From positions 1 to 64,000 of the forward strand of contig JANUWI010000001.1 in NCBI GenBank assembly GCA_025504975.1: a stretch of DNA of 64,000 bases, in the 5' to 3' direction. The notes beneath the pieces were generated by a model. That model ran no database searches. It saw nothing but the letters and a program-made list of their open reading frames with translations, and had not been told where the DNA came from. Positions 1-8,400 of the stretch are shown piece by piece (position 1 is the first letter of the stretch; every line of letters begins with the position of its first letter). Made by a program: the position numbers and the translations under genes. The stretch is from Plenodomus lindquistii (taxonomy: Eukaryota > Ascomycota > Dothideomycetes > Pleosporales > Leptosphaeriaceae).

Positions 1-176
1 CCCTGACCCTAACCCTAATCGGTTAACCAGAACTATGAATACCAACACGCTCCCCTCGGGCCAACATCTCTACAGATAAGCCCAGCGAACGATATCCTTT
101 GCTTGCCGCCGGTCCCACTGTAAAACCGGTATTCTGAGACAAGCCCAGCGCTTATCTCGGAGGCAAGGCAGACTCA

Positions 177-194
177 TCGGGGGAATCCCCCCGA
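177..194 (+). promoter_or_regulatory. GC hairpin upstream of TATA box
   Basis: A perfect inverted repeat: TCGGGGG (177-183), loop AATC, CCCCCGA (188-194). It lies just upstream of the TATA box, with a further short CATC/GATG pairing outside it. It could be a factor-binding palindrome in the promoter, or an RNA structure near the 3' end of read-through transcripts. The same hairpin is at 4183-4200 in the second copy. Confidence 0.5.
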
Positions 195-201
195 GGCGAT
201 G

Positions 202-209
202 TATATAAA
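202..209 (+). promoter_or_regulatory. TATA box of the PLE promoter
   Basis: TATATAAA lies 193 bp upstream of the ORF1 start codon and just before the hammerhead core at 227. It is the best promoter candidate in the repeated region. A second copy lies at 4208-4215. If transcription starts about 30 bp downstream, the 5' strand of ribozyme stem I would not be in the RNA from this copy; if it starts elsewhere the whole ribozyme would be transcribed. Confidence 0.5.
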
Positions 210-210
210 C

Positions 211-310
211 TGCTCTCCTGTCGCTCCTGACGAGTTTCTTTCTGTAGATCCAACAAGAAACGAAAAGTATCTCCTCACAAGAGATATTTAGAGTCTTCAT
301 TTTACAGAAA
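211..310 (+). ncRNA. Type I hammerhead ribozyme, outer PLE repeat
   Basis: All conserved hammerhead core elements appear in the right order. CTGACGA is at 227-233. Stem II pairs GTTTCTT (234-240) with AAGAAAC (255-261) over a 14-nt loop. GAAA is at 262-265. Stem III pairs 265-273 with 281-289 (9 bp, one G-T pair) over a 7-nt loop. H17 is A290, so self-cleavage is predicted between 290 and 291. Stem I pairs CTC (224-226) with GAG (291-293), plus a G-T pair, an internal loop, and CTGT (218-221) with ACAG (304-307). Stem I is the open one, which makes this type I, the form described in Penelope-like elements. The cleavage dinucleotide context is UUA, allowed by the NUH rule but usually slower than GUC. 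Activity is inferred from sequence only. Confidence 0.82.
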
Positions 311-394
311 GAATAAAATCCAATCGAGTTCCTCTTCAGTGGCTCTGTCACTCTTTAACCCTAACCCTCCTCAACAACAACTCTTTTGGTCACC

Positions 395-1393
395 ATGTCC
401 GCTTCACCACACACTCCTCAACGAGGACAGCAGAACCGCGCCAGGGCGGGCCCCTCACCCCGCCAAGACGATATGGAGGTTGACTCGTCAACCATTCCCG
501 TTGAAACCCAATCCAGCGTCAATTCGGAATTGCATAATCGACGAATGGCCCTCGGGCTTGAAGTCGTTTCTGCTTTTCTGAAGAAAATCGTCAACTCGCG
601 CAGCGTTGCACAACTGGTGTCTAGCGTTCCAGCCGTAGCACAGGACAGAACTCGAGTCAATCTTGACAACATTGTGCAAGCACACGTCAAGAAAGCGCTT
701 GCAGTCTCCCTCCTCGCGGAATGGAGAGATTGCATCGCTAAAGAAACCTTCGACTCTATCCTGGAGCTTAAATCCCTTCGTGCTCCGTCCATTCAGGTCA
801 GCAAGCTTGCTGAACACGGCGGTAGCATCCCGCGAAATTTCGATGAATCTCTCAAGGAAGCCAAAAGGCTGTCACTCACCCGCATGATCGAAATCAAGGA
901 CCTTGAGGTGCAATCCCTGACCGGTCTATGCAACCAGACACAGCAGGCGAATTTACTACACAGAAGCTGGTTACCCATCGCCCAGATGGAAGGGGTGAGC
1001 TTTGAGGCCTCGGCTATTCTGCTCGACCCCGCCTGCTCCCTGTCCCTGGTACAATCAGCCATATCAATTGGAGAGAATACTGCGCAGAAACAGATGAGCC
1101 TTAGGGCAAAGAAATCTAGCACAGTTAAAAGAGCACGTAGAGACGGGACAGCCGTCATGCCAACGGACTCCAAAAGTCTCGAAGTGTTCGTCAAAGAAAT
1201 CGCGAAACGGCAAAGGCAGTCTGCCCAAGACAAGGCCAAAGCCAACAAGAAAAAATCGGGAAAAGGTCGGAGAGGGGCTGGTCCCTCCAAGACCAAAAAC
1301 CAGAAGAATCCCAACAAAATTGGGAAGAAGAACCGCCAACACAAAAACGGAAAACGCGGTTCTTCCTCCAGAAGGCAGCCCAAGAAGCCTTAG
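395..1393 (+). CDS. PLE ORF1, basic putative RNA-binding protein
   Basis: A 332-residue protein starting at ATG 395, which has a good context (TCACCATGTC); a TTG start nine bases upstream is unlikely in a fungus. I recognise no named domain. The N-terminus (about 1-45) is Pro/Gln/Ser-rich and looks disordered. The middle (about 50-250) is mostly amphipathic helix. The last 60 or so residues are extremely Lys/Arg-rich, which suggests nucleic-acid binding. It precedes the reverse transcriptase as ORF1 does in several retroelements, so packaging of element RNA or targeting to nucleus and telomere is a reasonable inference. Its 3' part overlaps the RT frame (open from 1105) in the -1 frame. The predicted 5' UTR between the ribozyme cut (291) and the ATG is 104 nt and contains a telomere-like AACCCTAACCCT at 357-368. 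Confidence 0.8.
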   Translation: MSASPHTPQRGQQNRARAGPSPRQDDMEVDSSTIPVETQSSVNSELHNRRMALGLEVVSAFLKKIVNSRSVAQLVSSVPAVAQDRTRVNLDNIVQAHVKKALAVSLLAEWRDCIAKETFDSILELKSLRAPSIQVSKLAEHGGSIPRNFDESLKEAKRLSLTRMIEIKDLEVQSLTGLCNQTQQANLLHRSWLPIAQMEGVSFEASAILLDPACSLSLVQSAISIGENTAQKQMSLRAKKSSTVKRARRDGTAVMPTDSKSLEVFVKEIAKRQRQSAQDKAKANKKKSGKGRRGAGPSKTKNQKNPNKIGKKNRQHKNGKRGSSSRRQPKKP

Positions 1394-1467
1394 ATGCACC
1401 GGCTCCCTTTGCATCAGGCAAGCTGCCTTTGGAGTTCTACCAACTCTCAAGTAACACTGCACAACAC

Positions 1468-3465
1468 ATGTACATCTGGCGTACATGGCCGTCTCATTGG
1501 TTTGAGACTCTCATGTCATGGAAACCAGGTGTACACAAACTCGATGGTGTCAGACTTCCCCCGGACATCGAGTACACCCTTAGTGTAAACTTGAAACACC
1601 TCTTCCCTATTCGATATTCGGAAAAGGTTGCTGAAGATTGGTTCGAGGAACTTTGCCGCAAGGCCAGACTCCTCACCTATTTTTGGAAAAAAGGTAACGA
1701 TCAAGATGACGTTACCCCCGACTGGGCGAAATCAATCCCGTATCTCGCTTCCGGTTGGGACCCTGGCATTGACGACGACTGGTTTGCAGATGGTATTCTT
1801 GACGGGAGGAAGACTCTGCGTCATGCGCTCCATGAGCGATCTATACCCCGACGAGATGTAAAGGACGATGCTCTCTTTCATGTGACCGTCCATCCAAAAA
1901 ACCTGCAAAGATGGCTGTCGGAAGCTCAGCTTCTGGCTTTCATCACCGACAAAAACCTGGGGATTGTCGTCGTCACTCGTGAATGGTACGAGGAACAAAT
2001 CCAAGCCTTTTTGGATCTACCATCACCTTCAACAGCGCATCTCCCTCCCAGGGAGCGCCGTCCGCTGTTTGAGGTTCAGCATCAAGGAAAGGAAGCTTTT
2101 ACCGATTTCTTCACGGGTTGCGTCAATGACCTGAACGGTAGAATGCTCAAGATGCCCAACGGCGAAGTTTTTCCGTTCCTTTCTTCAAAAAAGGTACAAA
2201 AATTCTGGCGTTCAGCGTATTCCAATACGACAATCCCTGTCTTCCATGGTATCCCAAAGATTCACAAAAATCCATGGAAGATTCGGCCAATAGTCCCTAT
2301 GCATTCTTATGTGTTAGGACCGCTGGCCAGGATTTTGCACGCCCTTCTCTTACCGGTTCAACGATCTTTCCCATGGATATGTGAAAGCAGTCGGAATCTG
2401 TGTTCAGAAGTCGCAGATTTTAATAGGAGATTGGAAACTTCTCCACGTCTCCATTCTGGAGATGTGACGGGCATGTACACGAATATTCAATGGAGGTATT
2501 TTCGTGATGCCCTGCAGCTTATCTTATCTTCCGGCGACTGGTATGATGAGCAGACCAGGAACTGGATTTTAGACGCTGCCGAACGAATCTGGTTTAGCGC
2601 CTTGTTTCAGCTCGGACCATACTTGGTTAGTCAGACAGACGGAGTGCCAATGGGGCTACATTGCGCTCCAGTCTTTGCAAACCTTTTCATGGCCTTCTAC
2701 GAACAAGGATTCATCAACGCGTCACCATCTCTGTTTTACAGACGATACATTGATGATATCTTCGCCCTTGACCCTTCGGACGAAGCGCTAGATCGATTAC
2801 GCGTCCCCGGACTTTCGATCCAATGGACGCATTCCGCCCACGAACTCCCGTTCCTCGACGTACGCTTCCACACGCACCCCGAGTCGGCGGAGGTGTGCTT
2901 CGCGCCTTATCACAAGGCGCTTAGCCACCACCAATATATCCCATGGGCAAGCGCCCATCCCCTGTCGGTCAAGAAGGGGATGATCAAAGGCGAGCTCAGC
3001 CGGGTCCGCGCAATATGCTATAAGGAGTCATACTTTTTGACATGGAAGGCGACATTTTTGTCGTGGCTCCGAGCGCGCGGCTGGCCAAATCGGGTGTTAC
3101 ACTCCTGGGCACGGCAAGTCCAATGGCGATCTTACTTTCCCGGCTCCGGGCTGGAGAAAAGGGAAAGGACGAAAGCAATCATTGCCGTGTCCGAATATAA
3201 CCCCGTATGGGATCAGGTTTCTTCGACCGCTATCTGGGAGAACATGAGGAAAGCATGGTTCCGTCATGGGCTTACGGACCTGCCATACCCACCGAATGTT
3301 CTTGTTGCCAAGAAACGTACAAAGTCCATGTGGGACTCTGTGCGAGCGGTAAATCGAAATATCCTTACCAAGGAAATCGAAGAAATCGACATCGAGGATT
3401 TGTCGGTATCTGTGTCTTCCTTAAGCACAGAAATGCCCTACCAGCCCCCTCAAGCTCTGACCTGA
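1468..3465 (+). CDS. Penelope-like reverse transcriptase (no GIY-YIG domain)
   Basis: 665 residues if started at ATG 1468, the first in-frame ATG. The frame is open from 1105 and overlaps ORF1 in the -1 frame, so a frameshift fusion or leaky initiation could give a longer protein; TTG 1429 is an unlikely start. RT motifs in order (ATG numbering): GIPKIHK with downstream RPI near 261, motif A DVTGMYTNI with catalytic Asp near 332, motif B TDGVPMGLHCAP near 390, motif C YIDDIF near 427 with two catalytic Asp, then HELPFLDV. IPKIHK, the YTNI motif and the IDD box are characteristic of Penelope and telomerase-like RTs, not LTR or LINE RTs. About 200 residues of thumb-like sequence follow to the stop. 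No GIY-YIG or Cys/His endonuclease motif is visible, so it probably uses existing 3' ends such as telomere overhangs. All catalytic residues are intact. Confidence 0.88.
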   Translation: MYIWRTWPSHWFETLMSWKPGVHKLDGVRLPPDIEYTLSVNLKHLFPIRYSEKVAEDWFEELCRKARLLTYFWKKGNDQDDVTPDWAKSIPYLASGWDPGIDDDWFADGILDGRKTLRHALHERSIPRRDVKDDALFHVTVHPKNLQRWLSEAQLLAFITDKNLGIVVVTREWYEEQIQAFLDLPSPSTAHLPPRERRPLFEVQHQGKEAFTDFFTGCVNDLNGRMLKMPNGEVFPFLSSKKVQKFWRSAYSNTTIPVFHGIPKIHKNPWKIRPIVPMHSYVLGPLARILHALLLPVQRSFPWICESSRNLCSEVADFNRRLETSPRLHSGDVTGMYTNIQWRYFRDALQLILSSGDWYDEQTRNWILDAAERIWFSALFQLGPYLVSQTDGVPMGLHCAPVFANLFMAFYEQGFINASPSLFYRRYIDDIFALDPSDEALDRLRVPGLSIQWTHSAHELPFLDVRFHTHPESAEVCFAPYHKALSHHQYIPWASAHPLSVKKGMIKGELSRVRAICYKESYFLTWKATFLSWLRARGWPNRVLHSWARQVQWRSYFPGSGLEKRERTKAIIAVSEYNPVWDQVSSTAIWENMRKAWFRHGLTDLPYPPNVLVAKKRTKSMWDSVRAVNRNILTKEIEEIDIEDLSVSVSSLSTEMPYQPPQALT

Positions 3466-3990
3466 GCGCCATCTATTATCAAACCAGAGCGCTGCTTCCT
3501 GCGTAATGCTTGAAGCCGTTGACACCCTTCCAGGAACCTCACACCACCTGAAGCCCGCCTGAAACCTCTTCGCCTGTCAGCCGTGAATATTGAAGGGGCA
3601 ACCCGGATACTGAAGCGCATTGCGAAGGGATGGATAGGGGTGAATAGTGGTATTTGGAACCTTTCCTGACCCTTGCTGTGTATCGCGACGCACCATGCCT
3701 AGCTTTCACACTTCAAGGAGCATCAACATGGTTGTTTTGAGAGGAACCTGGAAAATGGTTTGCCCCTTCTTAGTACCACACGAAACGTGCTAGTAGCCTC
3801 GGCGAAGACACAAAGTACTGTGCGAAGAGTCGGGAGATCATTTGCCCAATTCTCTTACAGCCATTTTGACGTTGGGGGAAGAAGGACAATTGGGGAAAGA
3901 ACGAGAGGAGATTGGTAAGTCATTTCGGTGTTATTTCGATTAAGGTCGACCATTGCGGTTTCTGGAAACAGACGGAATAGGAGAAGGGCA
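3466..3990 (+). other. PLE 3' untranslated region
   Basis: About 525 bp between the RT stop and the terminal hairpin. I see no coding frame of note here and no GIY-YIG motif in any frame. The base composition matches the rest of the element. Confidence 0.6.
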
Positions 3991-4023
3991 AGCGCCAAGG
4001 CGCTAACCCTGACCCTAACCCTA
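3991..4023 (+). promoter_or_regulatory. PLE 3' hairpin plus telomere-complementary tract
   Basis: AGCGCC, AA, GGCGCT (3991-4004) is a perfect 6-bp hairpin directly followed by CTAACCCTGACCCTAACC and CTAA to about 4023. In RNA form the CCCUAA repeats can pair with the TTAGGG overhang of a chromosome end. The hairpin next to it could position the reverse transcriptase or stop transcription. The role is inferred from position and from the known telomere attachment of endonuclease-free PLEs. Confidence 0.6.
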
Positions 4024-4374
4024 ATCGGTTAACCAGAACTATGAATACCAACACGCTCCCCTCGGGCCAACATCTCTACAGATAAGCCCAGCGAACGATA
4101 TCCTTTGCTTGCCGCCGGTCCCACTGTAAAACCGGTATTCTGAGACAAGCCCAGCGCTTATCTCGGAGGCAAGGCAGACTCATCGGGGGAATCCCCCCGA
4201 GGCGATGTATATAAACTGCTCTCCTGTCGCTCCTGACGAGTTTCTTTCTGTAGATCCAACAAGAAACGAAAAGTATCTCCTCACAAGAGATATTTAGAGT
4301 CTTCATTTTACAGAAAGAATAAAATCCAATCGAGTTCCTCTTCAGTGGCTCTGTCACTCTTTAACCCTAACCCT
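4007..4374 (+). repeat. PLE terminal direct repeat (pseudo-LTR), inner copy
   Basis: Second copy of the 368-bp region, apparently identical to 1-368. It contains only the element's 5' part. No ORF1 follows, because sequence identity ends exactly where the 5' UTR telomere-like motif runs into a real telomere tract. This is either a pseudo-LTR or a short insertion primed at that internal motif. Confidence 0.93.
4217..4316 (+). ncRNA. Type I hammerhead ribozyme, inner PLE repeat
   Basis: Same fold as the outer copy, shifted by 4006: CTGACGA at 4233-4239, GAAA at 4268-4271, predicted cleavage after A4296. Together the two ribozymes would release an RNA of exactly one unit (291-4296, 4006 nt) from a read-through transcript. 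Confidence 0.82.
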
Positions 4375-4435
4375 AACCCTACCCTAACCCTAACCCTAAC
4401 CCTAACCCTAACCCTAACCCTAACCCTAACCCTAA
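4363..4435 (+). repeat. Telomere repeat tract (CCCTAA, about 12 copies)
   Basis: About 72 bp of CCCTAA repeats with one copy missing a base near 4377-4382. The orientation is that of a left chromosome end. The tract separates the retroelement array (outside) from AT-rich subtelomeric DNA (inside), so it may be the former chromosome terminus onto which the PLE was added. Confidence 0.95.
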
Positions 4436-5039
4436 GCTATATATTATACTTTAAACTATATATTAATAAGTTTAGCCTATTAAAGCTTTTTTTCTCTCTT
4501 TTTCTCTTTATATATATATATATATTAATAGTATAATAGGTAAAATAGAATAAAAAGTTTTTTACTTTATAGTACGTTCTAATATAGTATTATAATAGTT
4601 TAAATAGTACTATAGTTACTTTTATAGGTTTATTTACCTTTTAAATTAGACTTTTAGTATAACTTTTTTATTTTCTATAACCTATATCTAAGTAGTAATG
4701 TTATATATTATTATTATAGAAAGAGGCTAGTCTAGAGCTTTAGTAGTAAAGCTTTAGACCTATACCTAAAATAGCTAGAATATTCTCTTTAAACTTATAT
4801 TAATTTCTTTTCTTTAATATATAAGTATTAGGCTATTAACTTATTCTAATTTACTTAGTATTTGCCTATTAGAATTACTCTAGTTTACTAAATAATCTAC
4901 TTAGTAGTAGACCTATAGCTATCTAAAAAGTTAATAAAAAGTAAACTTTTATTCTATTAGTTTTTAAGCTATAGATTACTAAGTATAATGTATATAGCTT
5001 TAAAATTTACTTCTATTATATAAAGCAAGTTAATATAGT

Positions 5040-5400
5040 AATATAATACTACTACCTTACTAACTATAAAGCTCTAATAAATATTTAATAGCTATAACCT
5101 TTTTATTTACTAGAAAGCTATAATTTTAGTAACTATTAGTATTTCTAGATATATTTAATTATATATTTACTAGTAATATAAACCTACGCTAAAATTTATA
5201 GAAAAATAATAGAAAGCTATACTCTAGCTAACTAACTATTAAGCTATAAAGTTACCTATTTATTATAGTAGAAAGTTATAAATACGCTAATTATAAAGCT
5301 TTAATAAATACTTTATAGCTATTACTTTTATATCTAATATAAAGCTTAGCCTATATATAATAGCTACTACCTAGCTATATATAATTATTATAAAATATAG
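5040..5400. repeat. Diverged copy of the 53-bp repeat family
   Basis: Contains several AAGCTATAA, TAGCTAACTA and AGTTACCTATTTAT blocks like those in the array at 24340-25260, in similar order but more mutated. This suggests a dispersed family of the same tandem repeat. Confidence 0.45.
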
Positions 5401-8400
5401 TACTATTTAATATAGTTTAGATTTAGTAAGCTATAGATCTACACTTATATAGAATTAGTGCTAGGTATATTATCTATACGTAACATTTTAAAAGGTATAT
5501 ATAACCTTTTATTTTTTAGTTTATATATATATTTCTTTCTATTTTCTATTTATATTCTATAACTATACTACTATAGAGTTAACTATAAAAATATGCTTTA
5601 GAGAATATAAAAAGATAAGTAGCTAATAAAGCTAATTAATATATATATTACTAGAAACGTATATAGCTAGTAGAAGCACTTTAAATTATTTTTTATATAC
5701 TACTACTACCTAGTACTATAGCTCTAATAGATAAAGCTACTAGGCTACGTACTAGTTATAATATCTAGATACTACTAGACTTTTAAAGTAGTACTATTAA
5801 TAAAGAAGACTACGTTACTTTTTTTTTTTTATAGTTTTTACTAACTCTACTACCTATTCTATTAGCTACTAAAGATTTTAAACTAGGTAACTAATTTTTA
5901 GAGTAAATCTAGACTTTAAAAGTTAAAAAAATAAATAAAATAAAAGAAAATAGTAACTTTTTTATAAAAGTAGCAGAAATTACGTAGTAGAATCTACTTT
6001 AGAATTACTTTTTTTAAGCTTTAGCTTAGCCTAACGTACTACTTATAACTAGATCTATATAATAAAACTAAAAAATAATAATGTTACTATACTAAAAGGA
6101 TATCTCTACTATCTCTAGTATATGCAATTTAAATAAAAATAGACTAGTTATACCTTTTTTTAGCCTAGGCCTACTTTTTATAAGTAATATAATACTTTAG
6201 CTATTATCTACTTCTATTACTAGTAGCTTTACTTCTCTAGTAATACTATAGTTAAAGACACTAAGTACACGCTTTTAGAAAGTAATTTTTTTAACTCTAA
6301 AACTATAATAACTTTTAGCCTATTTACTTAGGTAAATAATACTAAAAAGTTTATCTAGACTAGCTAGTAGCTGTACGTTACGCAGTTAATTACAGCAGCG
6401 CTCTATCTAGTCTAATACTATTCTATAATACTTTATACTAAGGCTAAACTCTATTATAAAAAAAGCTAAAGAAATAATATATATTAATGTATTTACTAGC
6501 TAAATTAGAACTATAAACTAGTCTACTAGCTTTATATAAATAGAAAAGGGATTAGCTAAAATAGTAATAACTATAGAAAATTTAATGTATTTTTCTACAC
6601 CTATAGTTACCTTTTATTTATAAAAAAGTAGTAGAATAGACTAACTTTAACTATAGCTACTATAATCTAAACTTTTTTAGCTATAATTAGTACTATAGGT
6701 AGACTCTTTTTAGAATCTAGTCTATAGATTTACTTAGTAATTATAGCAATTCTAAAGCTACTCTATAAAGGAATATTAATAAGTATATAAAAACTATATA
6801 GCTAAGTATATAAAACCTAAAGTTTATTTATACTACTTTTTATTAGTAGACGTAACCTAGCTAAATAGAGGCCTACCTACTTAATAGTTACTAGATATAC
6901 TTATAAATAATTAGTTTATATAAGCCTATTCTCTAGGTGCTATAGTTAACCTAGCTATAGTATTTAAAAGTATTTATACTAAAGATCTCTACACGCTAGA
7001 TAATAGTATTTCTCTAAGAATCTGCCTAGATAAGTACTATAGTAAAAGTAGAAAGGACTAATCTTCTATAGTAACTTTTAATATTAATAGCCTTTATTAT
7101 TTTCCTACTAGCCTAGAATTTATAAAATAAAAAATTAACTAGCTTCTAAAAGCGTATACATATTTTAATCTAGAAGCTAATATTTACTTTAGCTTTAATA
7201 TATAGACGTATAATAGCTATAGAGACTTTACTATAAAGTATATTCTACTTTATAAAATACTCTACTACTATTTTAGTTCTATAGTAGGTATAGAGTTTAT
7301 AAATATCTTTATTTTTTTTTTTAAACTATACTTTAGAAGTAGCTATAAATACAGTAACTTTCTCTAGGTAGAAAACTAAAGTTTCTAAATTAATAATATT
7401 TTACTACCTATACTAAATAGCGTAGTAGTAGATCTAAACTAGCTATAATACTATTTTATATCTGCTAAGATTGCTTAACTTAACTCTACTATATTTAGAG
7501 TAAAAATGCTAGTAAAAAAGGACTCTACTAGAGAACAGCTTACTAAACATACTTTATAGCTATAGAACTTAGATAGTATCTAGATATAGCTTCTAGAATA
7601 AATTAAAAATATACTAACATTTACTTATTTTTCTAATATAACTCTATTTATTTATTCTAAAAACACTAAGCTTATATATATAAATAATAGTCTTATTAAA
7701 GCCTATAATAAATAGAAAAAAGCCTAGAAAAAAGTAGTAGACCTATAGTTCTATATACTAGGTGCTATCTATATTAATTTAGATAAGTAAATAATATTTT
7801 AAAATAGTAATCTACTATAGAATAATATTCCTATAAAGGCTAATACTAAAGTCTATCTCTAGAGAATTTATTACCTACGTGTCTACTAAAATACACGTAT
7901 TTACTAGAACTAAAATAGTAAGAAAGAAAAAGAATATCTAGATATAGTAGAGTACCTTTTTGCCTATATACTAGACTTTATAGACTAGACTTTATTTATC
8001 TACTCTAATAGTAAAGAGCGCGCTACTAGCCTAGTCTACTTATAATTTTATAGCCTAATTAAAATACCTTTTAATTTATCTAAAATATATATTTTCTAGA
8101 ATAAAAGTATAAAAAATCTAGCGCTAGACTCTAGATATATATAGTCTCTATAGTAGATAGGTAAAAGCATTACTTTTTTACTAGTAGTCTATAAAAGCGC
8201 CTATTTCTATACTAAGTAGAGAGCTAAAGTTAACCTAGAGGATAATAAAAACAAGTTCTATAGTATTAGAGAGGAGTACTGCATTTTTTTTATTTTTATA
8301 AACTAAGTTAAATAATACTAGAAAAACTAGAAGCTTTATAATAATAGTATTAATAATAAGTTTTAGCTTTTACTCTATCTAGTTATTCTAACCTCTACTA

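Larger units (their letters stand above)
1..368 (+). repeat. PLE terminal direct repeat (pseudo-LTR), outer copy
   Basis: This segment recurs without visible differences at 4007-4374 (offset 4006). It begins with degenerate telomere repeats (CCCTGACCCTAACCCTAA), contains a GC-rich hairpin, a TATA box and the hammerhead fold, and ends in a telomere-like AACCCTAACCCT at 357-368. PLEs are known for such pseudo-LTRs, which arise from tandem or partly tandem copies. The 93-residue reading frame on the opposite strand of both copies is low-quality and is not called as a gene. Confidence 0.93.
1..4006 (+). mobile_element. Telomere-associated Penelope-like retroelement, full unit
   Basis: One complete unit of a Penelope-like element. 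In order it holds a 368-bp repeated 5' region with TATA box and hammerhead ribozyme, ORF1 (395-1393), the reverse transcriptase ORF (frame open 1105-3465), a 3' untranslated region, a GC hairpin (3991-4004) and telomere-like repeats that lead into the next copy of the 5' region at 4007. No GIY-YIG endonuclease motif follows the RT domain. In known families (Athena in rotifers, Coprina in fungi) PLEs lacking this endonuclease sit at telomeres and are thought to prime on chromosome ends. Here the sense strand is the CCCTAA strand and the 5' end faces the presumed chromosome end, as that mechanism predicts. Position 1 matches 4007, so the window probably starts inside a longer tandem array. The sequence is GC-normal and not RIP-mutated. 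Confidence 0.88.

Noticed and set aside
70..351. 93-residue frame on the - strand, repeated at 4076-4357
   Set aside because: It lies antisense across the TATA box and ribozyme and has no domain. Its conservation only reflects duplication of the 368-bp repeat.
1394..1588. ATG directly after the ORF1 stop (TAGATG) as a reinitiation site for RT
   Set aside because: This ATG is in the ORF1 frame, not the RT frame, and gives a 64-residue peptide without RT sequence.
3207..3506. Cys-containing frame overlapping the RT end, considered as an endonuclease domain
   Set aside because: It is an alternate frame of the RT 3' part, with no GIY-YIG pattern and no family match that I can see.
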